From the NCBI GenBank assembly GCA_027858795.1, contig JAQICF010000153.1:1-22655 (forward strand): 22,655 bases of DNA, given 5' to 3'. Shown one piece after another: positions 1-10,200 of this stretch. The position numbers and the translations under genes were made by a program. Every line of letters begins with the position of its first letter. The stretch's first letter is position 1. The notes under the pieces were generated by a model, which did no database searches, was not told the DNA's origin, and saw nothing but the letters and a program-made list of their open reading frames with translations. This stretch comes from Candidatus Delongbacteria bacterium (GTDB lineage: Bacteria > Delongbacteria > UBA4055).

Positions 1-30
1 AACTGGTAAAAATAGAAGAGGATTGTTTCC

Positions 31-234
31 ATGGAACAAGGAACAGTTAAATGGTTCAACAGCGCTAAAGGATTTGGCTTCATCGAAAGAGAAGAAGGCG
101 AAGACGTATTTGTACACCACAATGGTATCGAAGGTACTGGTTACAAATCATTGGACGAAGGCGACAAAGTTCAATTCGAAGTTGAAGAAGGACCTAAAGG
201 ATTACAAGCAACTAAAGTAACTAAAATTTCTTAA
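31..234 (+). CDS. Cold-shock protein, CspA family
   Basis: A 67-aa single cold-shock domain, the usual length of the family. These are five-stranded OB-fold proteins that bind single-stranded RNA and DNA and melt mRNA structure in the cytoplasm. Both nucleic-acid-binding motifs are present: RNP1 as KGFGFI (residues 13-18) and RNP2 as VFVHH (residues 26-30), as is the N-terminal GTVKWFN. The ATG is preceded by an AGAGGA ribosome-binding site at about 17-22. The promoter and any 5' leader lie off the left edge, so cold regulation cannot be judged. The gene is convergent with the minus-strand gene ending at 313, and a strong hairpin follows its stop. Several Csp paralogues usually exist per genome, so no specific letter is assigned. 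Confidence 0.97.
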   Translation: MEQGTVKWFNSAKGFGFIEREEGEDVFVHHNGIEGTGYKSLDEGDKVQFEVEEGPKGLQATKVTKIS

Positions 235-260
235 TTTTAGACTTGGCTTAAATTCAACAA

Positions 261-287
261 AACCCCGATTTATCGGGGTTTTTTTAT
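261..287. terminator. Rho-independent terminator between convergent genes
   Basis: A perfect 9-bp stem, AACCCCGAT / ATCGGGGTT (261-269 with 272-280), is followed by seven T on + and preceded by an A-rich tract. It clearly ends the cold-shock gene. On the minus strand the stem is followed by TTTTGTTG, so it may also stop the gene ending at 313. Confidence 0.93.
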
Positions 288-312
288 TTTACAAAAATAT
301 TTACTTAGCGAA

Positions 313-2811
313 TTATCTTTTCTTTCCTTCAAGTTTGATCAAAAAAGGTATCTCCTGATTTTCAGGATTAACTCTGTGAGCTTCATGTAATTTACTAATA
401 TACCCCTGTAAATTCCCGCTCATAGATTGAATAAGTCCTTCAAGGACCAGCTTTGTTGAAGCACGGAATTTATTCAATAAATATTCATCATCGACATTAT
501 AAAATATATCCGGAATTTTGATGCCTTTTAAGATATTCTGAGCATTATATGTCCAGTTCATAGGCAAAAAACTGCTCATTTCGAAAAAATCCAGGTAGGA
601 ATTATCATCATGGCAAATAACTGAGTTCTTTGTAAGTTCTTTTATAGAATTACTATCATAAATAAGAAAAGATGCTAGGCTATATGGATTTGAATAGAGA
701 TATTCATCTTTAATCATCGCCGCTTGCTTTTTAAATTCAGTAAAATCGATCTTCATTGGTTTTTTAGTACCTACTAACAGTGTATGTGTATGACCTAACC
801 AGATAGTCATATTCGGAAAAACAGAGTTAAAAGTCTTTATTATACCTGCATAATCTTTGGGAAGTAACTTGTGCATAGGTAGATATTGGGTGACCATTCC
901 GTTATCAGAGAGATGATTATAACACAGCTGAAAATACTCCTGACTGTATAAACTACCCGAACCGAGAACCGGATGAGTAGGGTCACTTGATATCAGATCA
1001 AATTTATCCGTTGTGGATTGAAGATAATGCCTTCCATCATTCCCGATGATCTTCAACCTTGGATCTTCTACTACATTATTATTAAGTTCTTTGTAGAATT
1101 TTGCAGCATACTTCAATTCTTCAGCCAACTCTACACATAATACAGACTCAACTTCCTTATGTGAAAGTATTGTCGAAGTTGTTACTCCTATACCAAAACC
1201 AACGATCAATACTTTCTTTGGATCATGATCTGTTAAAAAAGGTATGTGACCAAGAAGCTTTACTGCTTTGATAGCATCATAAGAACTTCCAATAACAGAG
1301 TTATTGTTAAAATATGTATAGTTCACTCCTGATGTTTTATCTTTGCCGACAACTAAAGTTGCTTCAACTGCTTCTTCATAGAATAATATCTCTCTTTCAT
1401 TCATTGAAAATGAAGGTGGCAAGACCTTTATTCTTGGTATAAATATCATCCCTGTGACGATCAACATGAGTACAAATTGGGAAATAAATATGTAACTCGG
1501 AATATTGACTTTATTTTTGTAAGTTAGATAAATACTTACTGCGATATTCACAAAAGCTATGATCAATAAAGATCTTACAACACCTACGTAAGGGATTAAC
1601 AGGAATGCAGCTATAAATGGACCTATGAATCCACCTATTGTATTAACAAAGTAAACCCTACTGAAGCTTATTGATACCATATCACTACTATCACTGTACA
1701 ATCTACACGCACTTGTAAAAACAAATCCTGCTAGAATAGCCTGAGGAAGTACTGTAATAAGAGATAAAGTTATCGGAGGTAGTAGTATTCTTGATACTGG
1801 GGTTGTTAATGTATTATGTAGTGGAATTATTATCCATTCAGGAGCATTTACAAAGATCAGCACTCCGAAAGCAATGATAATACCCACAAGGAATAAACCA
1901 AATAGTAAATTCTTTAAAACATCTGATTCATCTGTAGTTATTTTCTTGAACAATAAACTTCCAACAAAATATCCGAATATTATCACTGAGACTATCAAAG
2001 CAAAAGTATAGCTGGTGTTAGTCAAATATATCTTAAAGATCCTAAGCCAGATTATTTGAGCGATCAATCCTGTTAATCCGGATACAAAAGCCACAGTCAT
2101 TGCTAATTTAGGATTAGCACGACCTACTTCTTTTATTTGGATAGGTTTTACAGTTTCCATTTTAGATGCTAGACTTAAATCTTTTTTTCTTTTAATAAGA
2201 ATATTGGTTAAAAGAGCCAGTATTATGTTTACTGATGAAACTAAAAATACTGTGCCTTTCATGCCCGGATATCTAAGAAGAACAAATCCTGCCAGAAGAC
2301 CTCCAAGTGAAGAACCGAAAGTGTCAGCTGCAAAAGTATTCCCAATAGAACTTGAGATATTGTTTCCAAGAAAAAGGTAAATTCGGCTTACGATAGGCAT
2401 TATTCCACCGATGAAAAAGGCTGATAATAATACAGCACTTAATGCATAAATATAAACAAGTATCTCAATTTTATTGCCTAAAATTCCATTGATCGCATTA
2501 TACTTGTATATCTCAGGGATAAATTGTAAAAGTAAGTAAACTGTTAAATTAACAACTCCAATTGAGACAAGGAGGTAAACTAAAAATCTTACAGGGTCTT
2601 TACTTTTGTTAGCTCTCTTACCAATAAAGAATGAACCAATCCCTAATCCTGCCATAAAGGCCGAAACAACTATAGTCGAAGCATGAACGGTTGTACCAAG
2701 ATATAATCCTAATATTCTATCCCAGGTTACTTCATAAACTAAAAAAGAAACACTGGTGAAAAATACCACCAGTGTTAATATTACTCTTTGTGTATTGAAT
2801 TTATTAAACAA
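313..2811 (-). CDS. Fused MFS-like membrane / spermidine-synthase-like protein
   Basis: An 832-aa two-part protein. Residues 1 to about 465 are a run of hydrophobic helices (roughly 13-14), resembling the membrane half of 'fused MFS/spermidine synthase' proteins. Residues from about 485 form a Rossmann methyltransferase-like domain of the spermidine synthase family: nucleotide-binding glycine loop VLIVGFGIGVTT near 536, an acidic VELAEE strand end, and SSDPTHP plus SLYSQEYF near 607-620. The soluble domain should lie at the inner membrane. Family members bind decarboxylated SAM or related nucleosides, but the substrate here is unknown and polyamine synthesis should not be assumed. The start is a TTG at 2811, chosen because AGGA lies 7 nt upstream and the first in-frame ATG is about 50 codons in. 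It follows the C25 peptidase gene by 17 nt, so the two are probably cotranscribed. Confidence 0.9.
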   Translation of the reverse strand: MFNKFNTQRVILTLVVFFTSVSFLVYEVTWDRILGLYLGTTVHASTIVVSAFMAGLGIGSFFIGKRANKSKDPVRFLVYLLVSIGVVNLTVYLLLQFIPEIYKYNAINGILGNKIEILVYIYALSAVLLSAFFIGGIMPIVSRIYLFLGNNISSSIGNTFAADTFGSSLGGLLAGFVLLRYPGMKGTVFLVSSVNIILALLTNILIKRKKDLSLASKMETVKPIQIKEVGRANPKLAMTVAFVSGLTGLIAQIIWLRIFKIYLTNTSYTFALIVSVIIFGYFVGSLLFKKITTDESDVLKNLLFGLFLVGIIIAFGVLIFVNAPEWIIIPLHNTLTTPVSRILLPPITLSLITVLPQAILAGFVFTSACRLYSDSSDMVSISFSRVYFVNTIGGFIGPFIAAFLLIPYVGVVRSLLIIAFVNIAVSIYLTYKNKVNIPSYIFISQFVLMLIVTGMIFIPRIKVLPPSFSMNEREILFYEEAVEATLVVGKDKTSGVNYTYFNNNSVIGSSYDAIKAVKLLGHIPFLTDHDPKKVLIVGFGIGVTTSTILSHKEVESVLCVELAEELKYAAKFYKELNNNVVEDPRLKIIGNDGRHYLQSTTDKFDLISSDPTHPVLGSGSLYSQEYFQLCYNHLSDNGMVTQYLPMHKLLPKDYAGIIKTFNSVFPNMTIWLGHTHTLLVGTKKPMKIDFTEFKKQAAMIKDEYLYSNPYSLASFLIYDSNSIKELTKNSVICHDDNSYLDFFEMSSFLPMNWTYNAQNILKGIKIPDIFYNVDDEYLLNKFRASTKLVLEGLIQSMSGNLQGYISKLHEAHRVNPENQEIPFLIKLEGKKR

Positions 2812-2828
2812 ATCTTTTTCCTACTATT

Positions 2829-5800
2829 TTAGTTCTTTGCGATAATATAATAAAATTTTCTCGCAGTTGAAACAGGAATAGTATATTGATTTGTAGTTAC
2901 ATTAGTTTCTAATGTGAAAGATACGTTAGGATCATCTGATGAATAAATATCATAGCTTGTTGCATTAACTGACGCATCCCAGTCCAGTATAAGATCAGAT
3001 CCAGATATGCTTGTTACAATATTTGAAGGAATTTCAGGAGTCGTATTTGTAACTGTACCAGTAATTGAAATATTATCAATATCCCAGAACCAGTCATAAG
3101 TTCCTGTGTAGTTCCATTTGATTTTTACATTTGACTGACCATCGAGAGCAGATAGAGCTTGATTAAAAGTTGCTGGGTTTGCGGTATCTGCACTCCACTG
3201 TTGAACCTGAACCCAATTGCTACCACCATCTATACTATAAGATAATGTTGCTCTATCATCATCTACCCAATTATAATAATGCTGAAACGACAAATTTATA
3301 TCTGAAGCATTTGACATATCTATAGCAGGTGTAATAAGATCAGCGATTTGTACTCCACCGCTTCCAAAACCATCACTAAACAGGTATGCATAGTTTCCAT
3401 CAGCACCTGTAAGACCATAAGTGTGAGATCCGAACTGCCAAACCTGACCATTACTCTGATGATCAACAATCTCCCATCCTGTCGGTAATGCTAAGGAAGC
3501 ATTGAAATCTTCACTGAATGGTATTCTGAAATCAGGAAGGGTTCCTATGCCTGTGACTGCTATAAACTCAGTTGAATGTCCTGCATCACTTGATGTTATT
3601 GTTATATTGCCGATATATGCTGACTCAGATGATGGTTCGAAAGAAAGATCAAATATCTTTGACGAATTTGGAGCTATAGTAAAATCAAAAATATTCTTTA
3701 CACTTTCCTTTGAACCCAAAGATACTGTATAACCATCTATTGTTGTAATATTACCAATCAGATATTCAGTTGAGTGACTATTCGTTATCTCGAATGTTTT
3801 TACAATATTTGATCCAACTGCTACATCTCCAAAAGAAAGTGATGAATTGTCAAGTGCAAAACTACCACCTGTTTCTAAGTTAGATACTGTAAATATAACC
3901 GGCAATATTTTTGTAGATTCATCTGGATCATTTGAAGCGATATAAATATCTGCTGTATAAGTACCTAATTCAAGACCTGTAGCATCGCATGTTGCTGTTA
4001 TCTGATCGTTTCCTACACCGTTAATGCTTCCACTCGTAGAATTAAGAGTTAGCCATTCAGATGCAGTCTGAAATTGAATTGCCATGTCATTGTGTAGATA
4101 TGCTGAATTATAAGTAACTAGACTTCCGTCTGTACCATCAGCATTCTCAATTCCAACTGTACAGGTATTTATCGTTGAAGCACCAGTTTCCTGATACTGT
4201 AGGACGATCCTACCAGTTGAGTATATTATTATCTGCCCTGTATTGTAATCAGGGGCACTTAAATGTGAAACTCCGTTATATGTCACTATGAATCTATCAT
4301 TTGCTGTATCAGCATAGTAGTAAATATCACCAGCTGCTGAAGGATTTAGATCATCCCAGAATAAAGCGATTAAATTATTCGGTACTGCGGCTGTTGGTAT
4401 TGTTGCATTTGCATAGGCAGTTGCTGACGATGTAAAAGAAATAAACCCATTAGAACATATTTTTACACTTGAGTAGTCAGTACCGTAAAAATCAACTGCA
4501 AATCCAAGATTAAGTGCGGCAGAAAATGAATCATCTGTAAGTGTTACTGATGTTCCTGAACCTGTAATATCTATCCAGTTATAATCCGGACCGTCTGCTT
4601 CATCTGAATCTTTCCAATTATAACCGTAAGAGTCAGGTCCTCCGCTTCCTTTTATGTCCTTACCACCTGTAAAATTTATAGACATTGTATAATCAAGTTG
4701 ACCGACATCTGTGTTCTCAACATTAAATAATTTAATATCTGTAGCATCAGGTACCGCAGATGCTGATATTGATATCGGATTAAGATTAATATCAGGAGCT
4801 AAACAAGTACCTGATATTGCAATATATTCATTTAAATGATTCGTATCACTTGACGATATTGTGATATTTCCATTAAATTCTCCACCTGAACCAGGTTCAA
4901 ATTTAAGATCAAATGTCTTACTCTCATTCGGTCCAACAGAATAACTTAGTACATTTTTTATGTTTTTTACATCCCCTTTTACAGCTAATGCAACTGAATA
5001 ACCAGCAATAGTTGTTATATCACCTAAAATATATTCTGTATTGTGTGAATTGCTGATTGTGAATTGAAGTGTAGAACTGTTACCAACAACAAGGCTTCCA
5101 AAGCTTAAACTTGATGTTGATTGACTATAAGTTCCACCAATATCCCCTTCAACCAGCTGAACTGATTGCTCTGTCTCAAGATTATATCCCGTAACCGTCA
5201 AAGTAACATTATCTCCGGGAAAGAAAGAATGATCCAACGATACAAATCCGCTTGAATTTGTAAGACCCGTAATATTTATGCCGTCTTTGCAAAGAGTTAC
5301 TACTGCACCTTCCACAGGACTTCCACCTGCCGTAATGGTAGTTGAGTAGTTATCTGGTAGAACTGAGCTATTTTGGTTATCTATCAAGGTTGGAGTATCT
5401 GTTCTGACCTGTAAACTGGCATCCCCGAATATTGTCCATGTTTCATGCGTTTCCACAGCCTCAGTATCTGATGTTCCGCGTTCTGAAAGCATCAGTATAT
5501 TACCATTCATTGTCACTGAACCAAAAGTTGTTCGCTGATCCGAACTGCTTGTACTTGTTCCACTTCCCGGATTTGCTGAATAATTATATCCACCTGTTAA
5601 AATATCGTTCATATAATCCTGAGCGATCTGAGGTGGAGTCCAGGGTTGGTTAATTGTAGCCATAAATGTTGCAACAGCACCTCCACCTGATTTCCTAAGC
5701 CAAGCTTCAGCAAAACATTCAGCACTTTCCTGAAATTTACCATTTACACATGCTACAGAGAATATAAAAGGTAATTTTGAAGCGTTAGTGGAATTATTTA

Positions 5801-7139
5801 CGTTTGTGGTGCTGAAATCTGATGTAACCCACTTTGTAGAAGCTCCATGACCGCAATAGTTTATAACACCCAGACCTGCATCTAAATAATTCCCAACTTC
5901 AGTAGCTGTAGCTGTAGGATTATCATATGCTTCATAAACAGTTGAGTAGTTAAAAGGAAGAAGTTTGTTCTCTTTGATAATATCAATATGATTATAATCT
6001 ATCTCTCCGTCATCACCTATACCACTTCCTTCCGAAGATCCTATTCCCAGACCATTCTTGTACCATGTTCCGCTCAAGTCCGGATTCTTTTCATAGTTGA
6101 TAGTTTTAAGAACCTGAGTAGTAACATCGCTAGTTGATTCCGCAGAAAACCGACCAATAATAAGCTCGGGATATAGATCGGTTCCAACTACACATCCCAA
6201 CATTGGGTCATTTGGAGCATTTCCGACAAAACCATCACCTATACCATAATCCTGAGTATCACATTTAATGTCTTCCCAACCACCTACTAACTGAATATAA
6301 AGAAGATTAGGATTACTGACATATGCGTTTGATATTGTGGCTTTTACATTTGTTCCGGTTGGTACTTCGATAGCACTTACTTTGAATCCTTTCTCTCGTT
6401 TCCAGTCAATGTAAGGTTGAATAACACTAGCATCTCTCGAAGTATAAATTACAAGTATCTCACCTAATTCACCAAGTTGGTTAACAAACTTTGGGTACTC
6501 ATAATTAATAAAAAGCGACTTATAAATCCCATTCATGGAAGGATCTATATAATCCGGTTTTACAGTCAGAGGATTACTTGATTTAGATAATTTCTCGTTT
6601 ATTGTAAGTGTCAATTTTTTATAGACTCTTATTACATTTTTTTCAGAATTGTACTGAATTGGATAAGCGTAAATATTAACACCTTTGACATCCCTGTATA
6701 TGAACGAAGATTCATTTTCTACAGCTATTTCAGGATACCAATCATCTGTTATTGATGAAGGATCAATTTCATAAGGTATTTGTGATGGGTCCTGATTTCT
6801 GTAGATCGAACCTCTTGATGGCAATAAAGGATGATCAAGTTGAATTTCAGAATACTCTCCATCAAATGAGGAAATTGAAACATCGTTTTTATCCCCAATT
6901 TGTATTGTAGCACTTATCTTTGGTAGTTCTGCATAGCCTTTTTTGTTTATTGAAATACTACAATCAGAATCGATCATAGAATAAATTACACCTTCTCTTT
7001 CCACTTCAACAATTTTCAGATCACTAATGTTGAAATTTAAAAGCATTTCTTCACTTGAAATACGCTCATATTGTACTTCATAACCTTTTGATAATAGTGA
7101 AATGGTCATAGCTATTATTATGAAGAATATTCTTCTCAT
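2829..7139 (-). CDS. Secreted gingipain-like (C25) cysteine peptidase with modular C-terminus
   Basis: A 1436-aa exported protein. Residues 1 to about 19 are a signal peptide and about 20-220 a gingipain-type propeptide. About 225-600 is the caspase-fold C25 catalytic domain, with the dyad His431 (in YCGHGAS) and Cys464 (in SVACVNG). Then follow an Ig/carboxypeptidase-regulatory-like segment (about 600-665), an ASH/HYDIN-like choice-of-anchor D domain (about 668-780), a nidogen-like domain (FYGTDYSSVKICSNGFISF, ALFWDDLNP), a BACON-like domain (SEWLTLNS...), and a second anchor-D domain. It ends with a MAM-like anchor-J domain and a terminal FN3-like domain. Gingipain relatives cleave proteins outside the cell; the specificity here is not readable. 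CAGGGG precedes the ATG. A terminator separates it from the S8 gene upstream, so it probably has its own promoter or relies on read-through. A typical type IX sorting domain was not recognised. Confidence 0.95.
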   Translation of the reverse strand: MRRIFFIIIAMTISLLSKGYEVQYERISSEEMLLNFNISDLKIVEVEREGVIYSMIDSDCSISINKKGYAELPKISATIQIGDKNDVSISSFDGEYSEIQLDHPLLPSRGSIYRNQDPSQIPYEIDPSSITDDWYPEIAVENESSFIYRDVKGVNIYAYPIQYNSEKNVIRVYKKLTLTINEKLSKSSNPLTVKPDYIDPSMNGIYKSLFINYEYPKFVNQLGELGEILVIYTSRDASVIQPYIDWKREKGFKVSAIEVPTGTNVKATISNAYVSNPNLLYIQLVGGWEDIKCDTQDYGIGDGFVGNAPNDPMLGCVVGTDLYPELIIGRFSAESTSDVTTQVLKTINYEKNPDLSGTWYKNGLGIGSSEGSGIGDDGEIDYNHIDIIKENKLLPFNYSTVYEAYDNPTATATEVGNYLDAGLGVINYCGHGASTKWVTSDFSTTNVNNSTNASKLPFIFSVACVNGKFQESAECFAEAWLRKSGGGAVATFMATINQPWTPPQIAQDYMNDILTGGYNYSANPGSGTSTSSSDQRTTFGSVTMNGNILMLSERGTSDTEAVETHETWTIFGDASLQVRTDTPTLIDNQNSSVLPDNYSTTITAGGSPVEGAVVTLCKDGINITGLTNSSGFVSLDHSFFPGDNVTLTVTGYNLETEQSVQLVEGDIGGTYSQSTSSLSFGSLVVGNSSTLQFTISNSHNTEYILGDITTIAGYSVALAVKGDVKNIKNVLSYSVGPNESKTFDLKFEPGSGGEFNGNITISSSDTNHLNEYIAISGTCLAPDINLNPISISASAVPDATDIKLFNVENTDVGQLDYTMSINFTGGKDIKGSGGPDSYGYNWKDSDEADGPDYNWIDITGSGTSVTLTDDSFSAALNLGFAVDFYGTDYSSVKICSNGFISFTSSATAYANATIPTAAVPNNLIALFWDDLNPSAAGDIYYYADTANDRFIVTYNGVSHLSAPDYNTGQIIIYSTGRIVLQYQETGASTINTCTVGIENADGTDGSLVTYNSAYLHNDMAIQFQTASEWLTLNSTSGSINGVGNDQITATCDATGLELGTYTADIYIASNDPDESTKILPVIFTVSNLETGGSFALDNSSLSFGDVAVGSNIVKTFEITNSHSTEYLIGNITTIDGYTVSLGSKESVKNIFDFTIAPNSSKIFDLSFEPSSESAYIGNITITSSDAGHSTEFIAVTGIGTLPDFRIPFSEDFNASLALPTGWEIVDHQSNGQVWQFGSHTYGLTGADGNYAYLFSDGFGSGGVQIADLITPAIDMSNASDINLSFQHYYNWVDDDRATLSYSIDGGSNWVQVQQWSADTANPATFNQALSALDGQSNVKIKWNYTGTYDWFWDIDNISITGTVTNTTPEIPSNIVTSISGSDLILDWDASVNATSYDIYSSDDPNVSFTLETNVTTNQYTIPVSTARKFYYIIAKN
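2832..3875 (-). repeat. Shared anchor-D / anchor-J / FN3 cassette, copy in the C25 gene
   Basis: This segment encodes domain order ASH-like, MAM-like (IPFSEDFNASLALPTGWEIVD...) and terminal FN3-like. It is clearly homologous, also at DNA level in places, to the ends of the S8 and M14 genes. Confidence 0.88.
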
Positions 7140-7177
7140 ACTTAACCCCTGAATAAAATCTGATTATTTTAAATAAA

Positions 7178-7198
7178 AAGCCGGTTTTAGGCCGGCTT
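7178..7198 (-). terminator. Terminator after the S8 peptidase gene
   Basis: The stem AAGCCGG / CCGGCTT (7178-7184 with 7192-7198) has a 7-nt loop. On the minus strand it is followed by TTTATTT. It lies 24 nt past the S8 stop and about 39 nt before the C25 start, so it should insulate or attenuate transcription between the two peptidase genes. Confidence 0.88.
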
Positions 7199-7221
7199 CT
7201 TATATCAATATGTTCTGATGC

Positions 7222-10200
7222 TTATTTTATCTTAGCATTATCCGCAGTAATGTAATAGAAATATTTATTTCCAGCTGATACATTTGTATCTTGATAACTT
7301 ATTGTAGCACTTGAACCGATCTGTGCAAATCCACTATACGGATCAGTTGATCTGTAGATATAATATATCGTTGCACCACTTACAGAATTCCAAGAAAGGT
7401 TCGCTTCGCTCGAAGTAACTGATGTTGTTATAAGATTTTGAGGTGCATTAAGAGAAGTCGTCGTACCTGTAATTGAGATATCATCTACATCCCAAAACCA
7501 GTCCCATGAACCTGTATAATTCCACTTAATCTTAACATTTGATTGTCCATTTAGTGCCGGTATTCCTTGATTGAATGTCGCAGGATTTGCTGTATCCACT
7601 CCTGTCCATTGCTGGATCTGAACCCAGTTAGACCCTCCATCAATACTATATGATAATGTTGCAACATCATCATTGACCCAGTTATAGAAATGTAAGAATG
7701 ATAAATTTATATTTGTAGCATTTGACATGTCAATTAAAGGGGTTACGAGGTCAGCATTCTGTACTCCACCACTTCCAAAACCATCACTAAACAAGTAAGC
7801 ATAATTCCCACCTGCACCAGAAATGCCGTTTGCGTGTGTTCCGAATTCCCATACCTGACCACTACCCTGATTATCTACTATTTCCCATCCTACAGGTAGT
7901 TCTGTCGAAGCATTAAAATCCTCACTGAAAGGTATTTCGAATTGTGGATATGTTCCCGTTCCTGTTACAGCTACGTATTCAGTTGAATGCCCAATAGAAC
8001 TAGATGTAATTGTGATATTGCCGTTATACGTAGTTTGAGCTGTCGGTTCAAAAGAAAGATCGAATGTTTTAGATGAACTTGGTGCGATTGTATAATCAAG
8101 TACATTCTTCTCTTCTTCTTTAGAATTCGGATAAACCACGTAACCATCTATAGTAGTTATCTGACCTAACATAGTTTCTGTTGAATGACTGTTTGTTATC
8201 TCAAATGTTTTTATAACACTTGATCCTACTCCTACTCCACCATATGATAATGAAGAGTGGTCTAATAAAAATGTTCCTCCTGTTGCACCGTAAGCCACAT
8301 CAAATGTTACAGGAAGTATTTTTGTTGATTCATCAGGATCATTTGATGCGACCATAATATTAGCTGTATAAGTACCGAGATCAAGATCTGTTGCATCACA
8401 TGTTATAGTGATTTGATCACCTCCAACACCAATTACACTACCAGTAGAAGTACTCATAGAAAGCCATTCTGGTGTTGCCATAAATTCTATTCTGAGATTA
8501 TTCTTCAAATATCCTGTATTGTAAGTAACTAGAGAACCGTCCGTTGCGGTAGGATCACCTATACCTACAGTACATTCATCAAGAATACCACCCATGCTCT
8601 TATATTGATATATTATTTTACCTGTCCTATATATAATCGCTTGGAATGTATTCAGATTTCCACCACCACCGTAAAGATAATCCGCAACTCCATCCCACTC
8701 AATTATAAATCTATCATTGGCAGTATCAGCGTAAGAATAAATCTGGCCACTATCATCAGGATTAAGGTCATCCCAGAAAACTGCAAGAAGAGCTCTCATT
8801 CCATTTGTAGGTATCGCTGTATTTTCATAAGTAATATCATCCTCAAGGAATGATGCAGTTCCGTTTGATCCGACTACTATGCTTGTATAGTCTACTCCGT
8901 AATAGTTGAAAGTAAAGCCCATGTTAAGCGATACAGATTCATCCTCATCACCAAGGTTAAGTGAATTTCCCAGACTATTGATCTCAACCCAGTCATAAAC
9001 AGGTCCACCAATTTCATCAGAATCTTCCCACTTATATCCATAAGTATCAGGTCCTCCGGATGCTTTTATCTCTTTACCGTTTATATAGTTTATAGATAAA
9101 GAATAATCAAGTTGTACAATAGATGTGTTCTGAATACTAAATATTTGATCATCCGTAGCAGTTGGTGGTGCCGTTGCATAAACTGAAGTCGGATTTAGAT
9201 TTATATCCGCATATATTAGATCGATACTCCATGTTGCTGTATATGAACTGGATCCAGCCACGTTTGTTGCTAATACTTTCCAGTAATATGTACCTTCAAG
9301 AAGATTTGATGCTGGAGTATAATTACTTGGAACAACTGTTTCATTAATCTCAGGAGAACTGAAATCTGAATTATTATCAATAAGTATTGTGTAACTTGCT
9401 GTTTCTGGATTATCATCCCATTCAAAAGCTGGAGTGGGATCAGGTATAGTGCTAGAGTTCAGAGGAGTGACTAGAGAAGGTGTTCCCGGAGGAGTAGTCG
9501 GTACATAACCTAATGCCTCACCGATATCTATCATACCATAACCTGAATAAACATCCCATCCAACTGAAGATTCACCAATAGCAATATCCCTTGCTGTATC
9601 GACCATAAGCTGTCTTATCTGTGCTGGAGTATATGAAGGATATTTAGATTTAACCAAAGCTGCAAAACCTGCTGCATATGGGCAGGAAGATGATGTTCCG
9701 TTGAAGAATTCAAAATAATCACCTGAAGCATAACCATCTGATCCCTGAATATCAGTTGCAGGCATGATAGTAGGTGCTAGAATGTCAACTGCATTCATAT
9801 CGTCCTGAGGAGCAGATACATCATACATTGAAGACCACCATCCTTCTATATCAGAAGTAGTCTCAGATTTTCTTACACCCTCCGGTGCTGCTGCTCCGAC
9901 TGCAATAACTTTCGGATGATTTGCAGGTCCAGATATTTTAGTATATGATGTCCCGTAATTTCCTGTTGAAGCAAGTAAGGTAACACCTTCTGCATATGCA
10001 TAATCTATAGCTGCATCATAAACAGGATCCTCTCCATAATATGCTGTTGGTGAGCCAAAGCTCATACTAATTACATCAGCACCATTATCAGCTGCCCAGA
10101 TTGTTCCGTTCGTAACTCCGTTAAAAACTCCTCCAGTAGTTGATACTTTGACCATCATTATTGAACAGTTTCCGGCAACACCAGAAACTCCAATACCATT

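Noticed and set aside
2832..3050. A type IX secretion sorting domain at the end of the C25 peptidase
   Set aside because: The expected closing pattern of that family is not visible; the C-terminus reads as an FN3-like domain.
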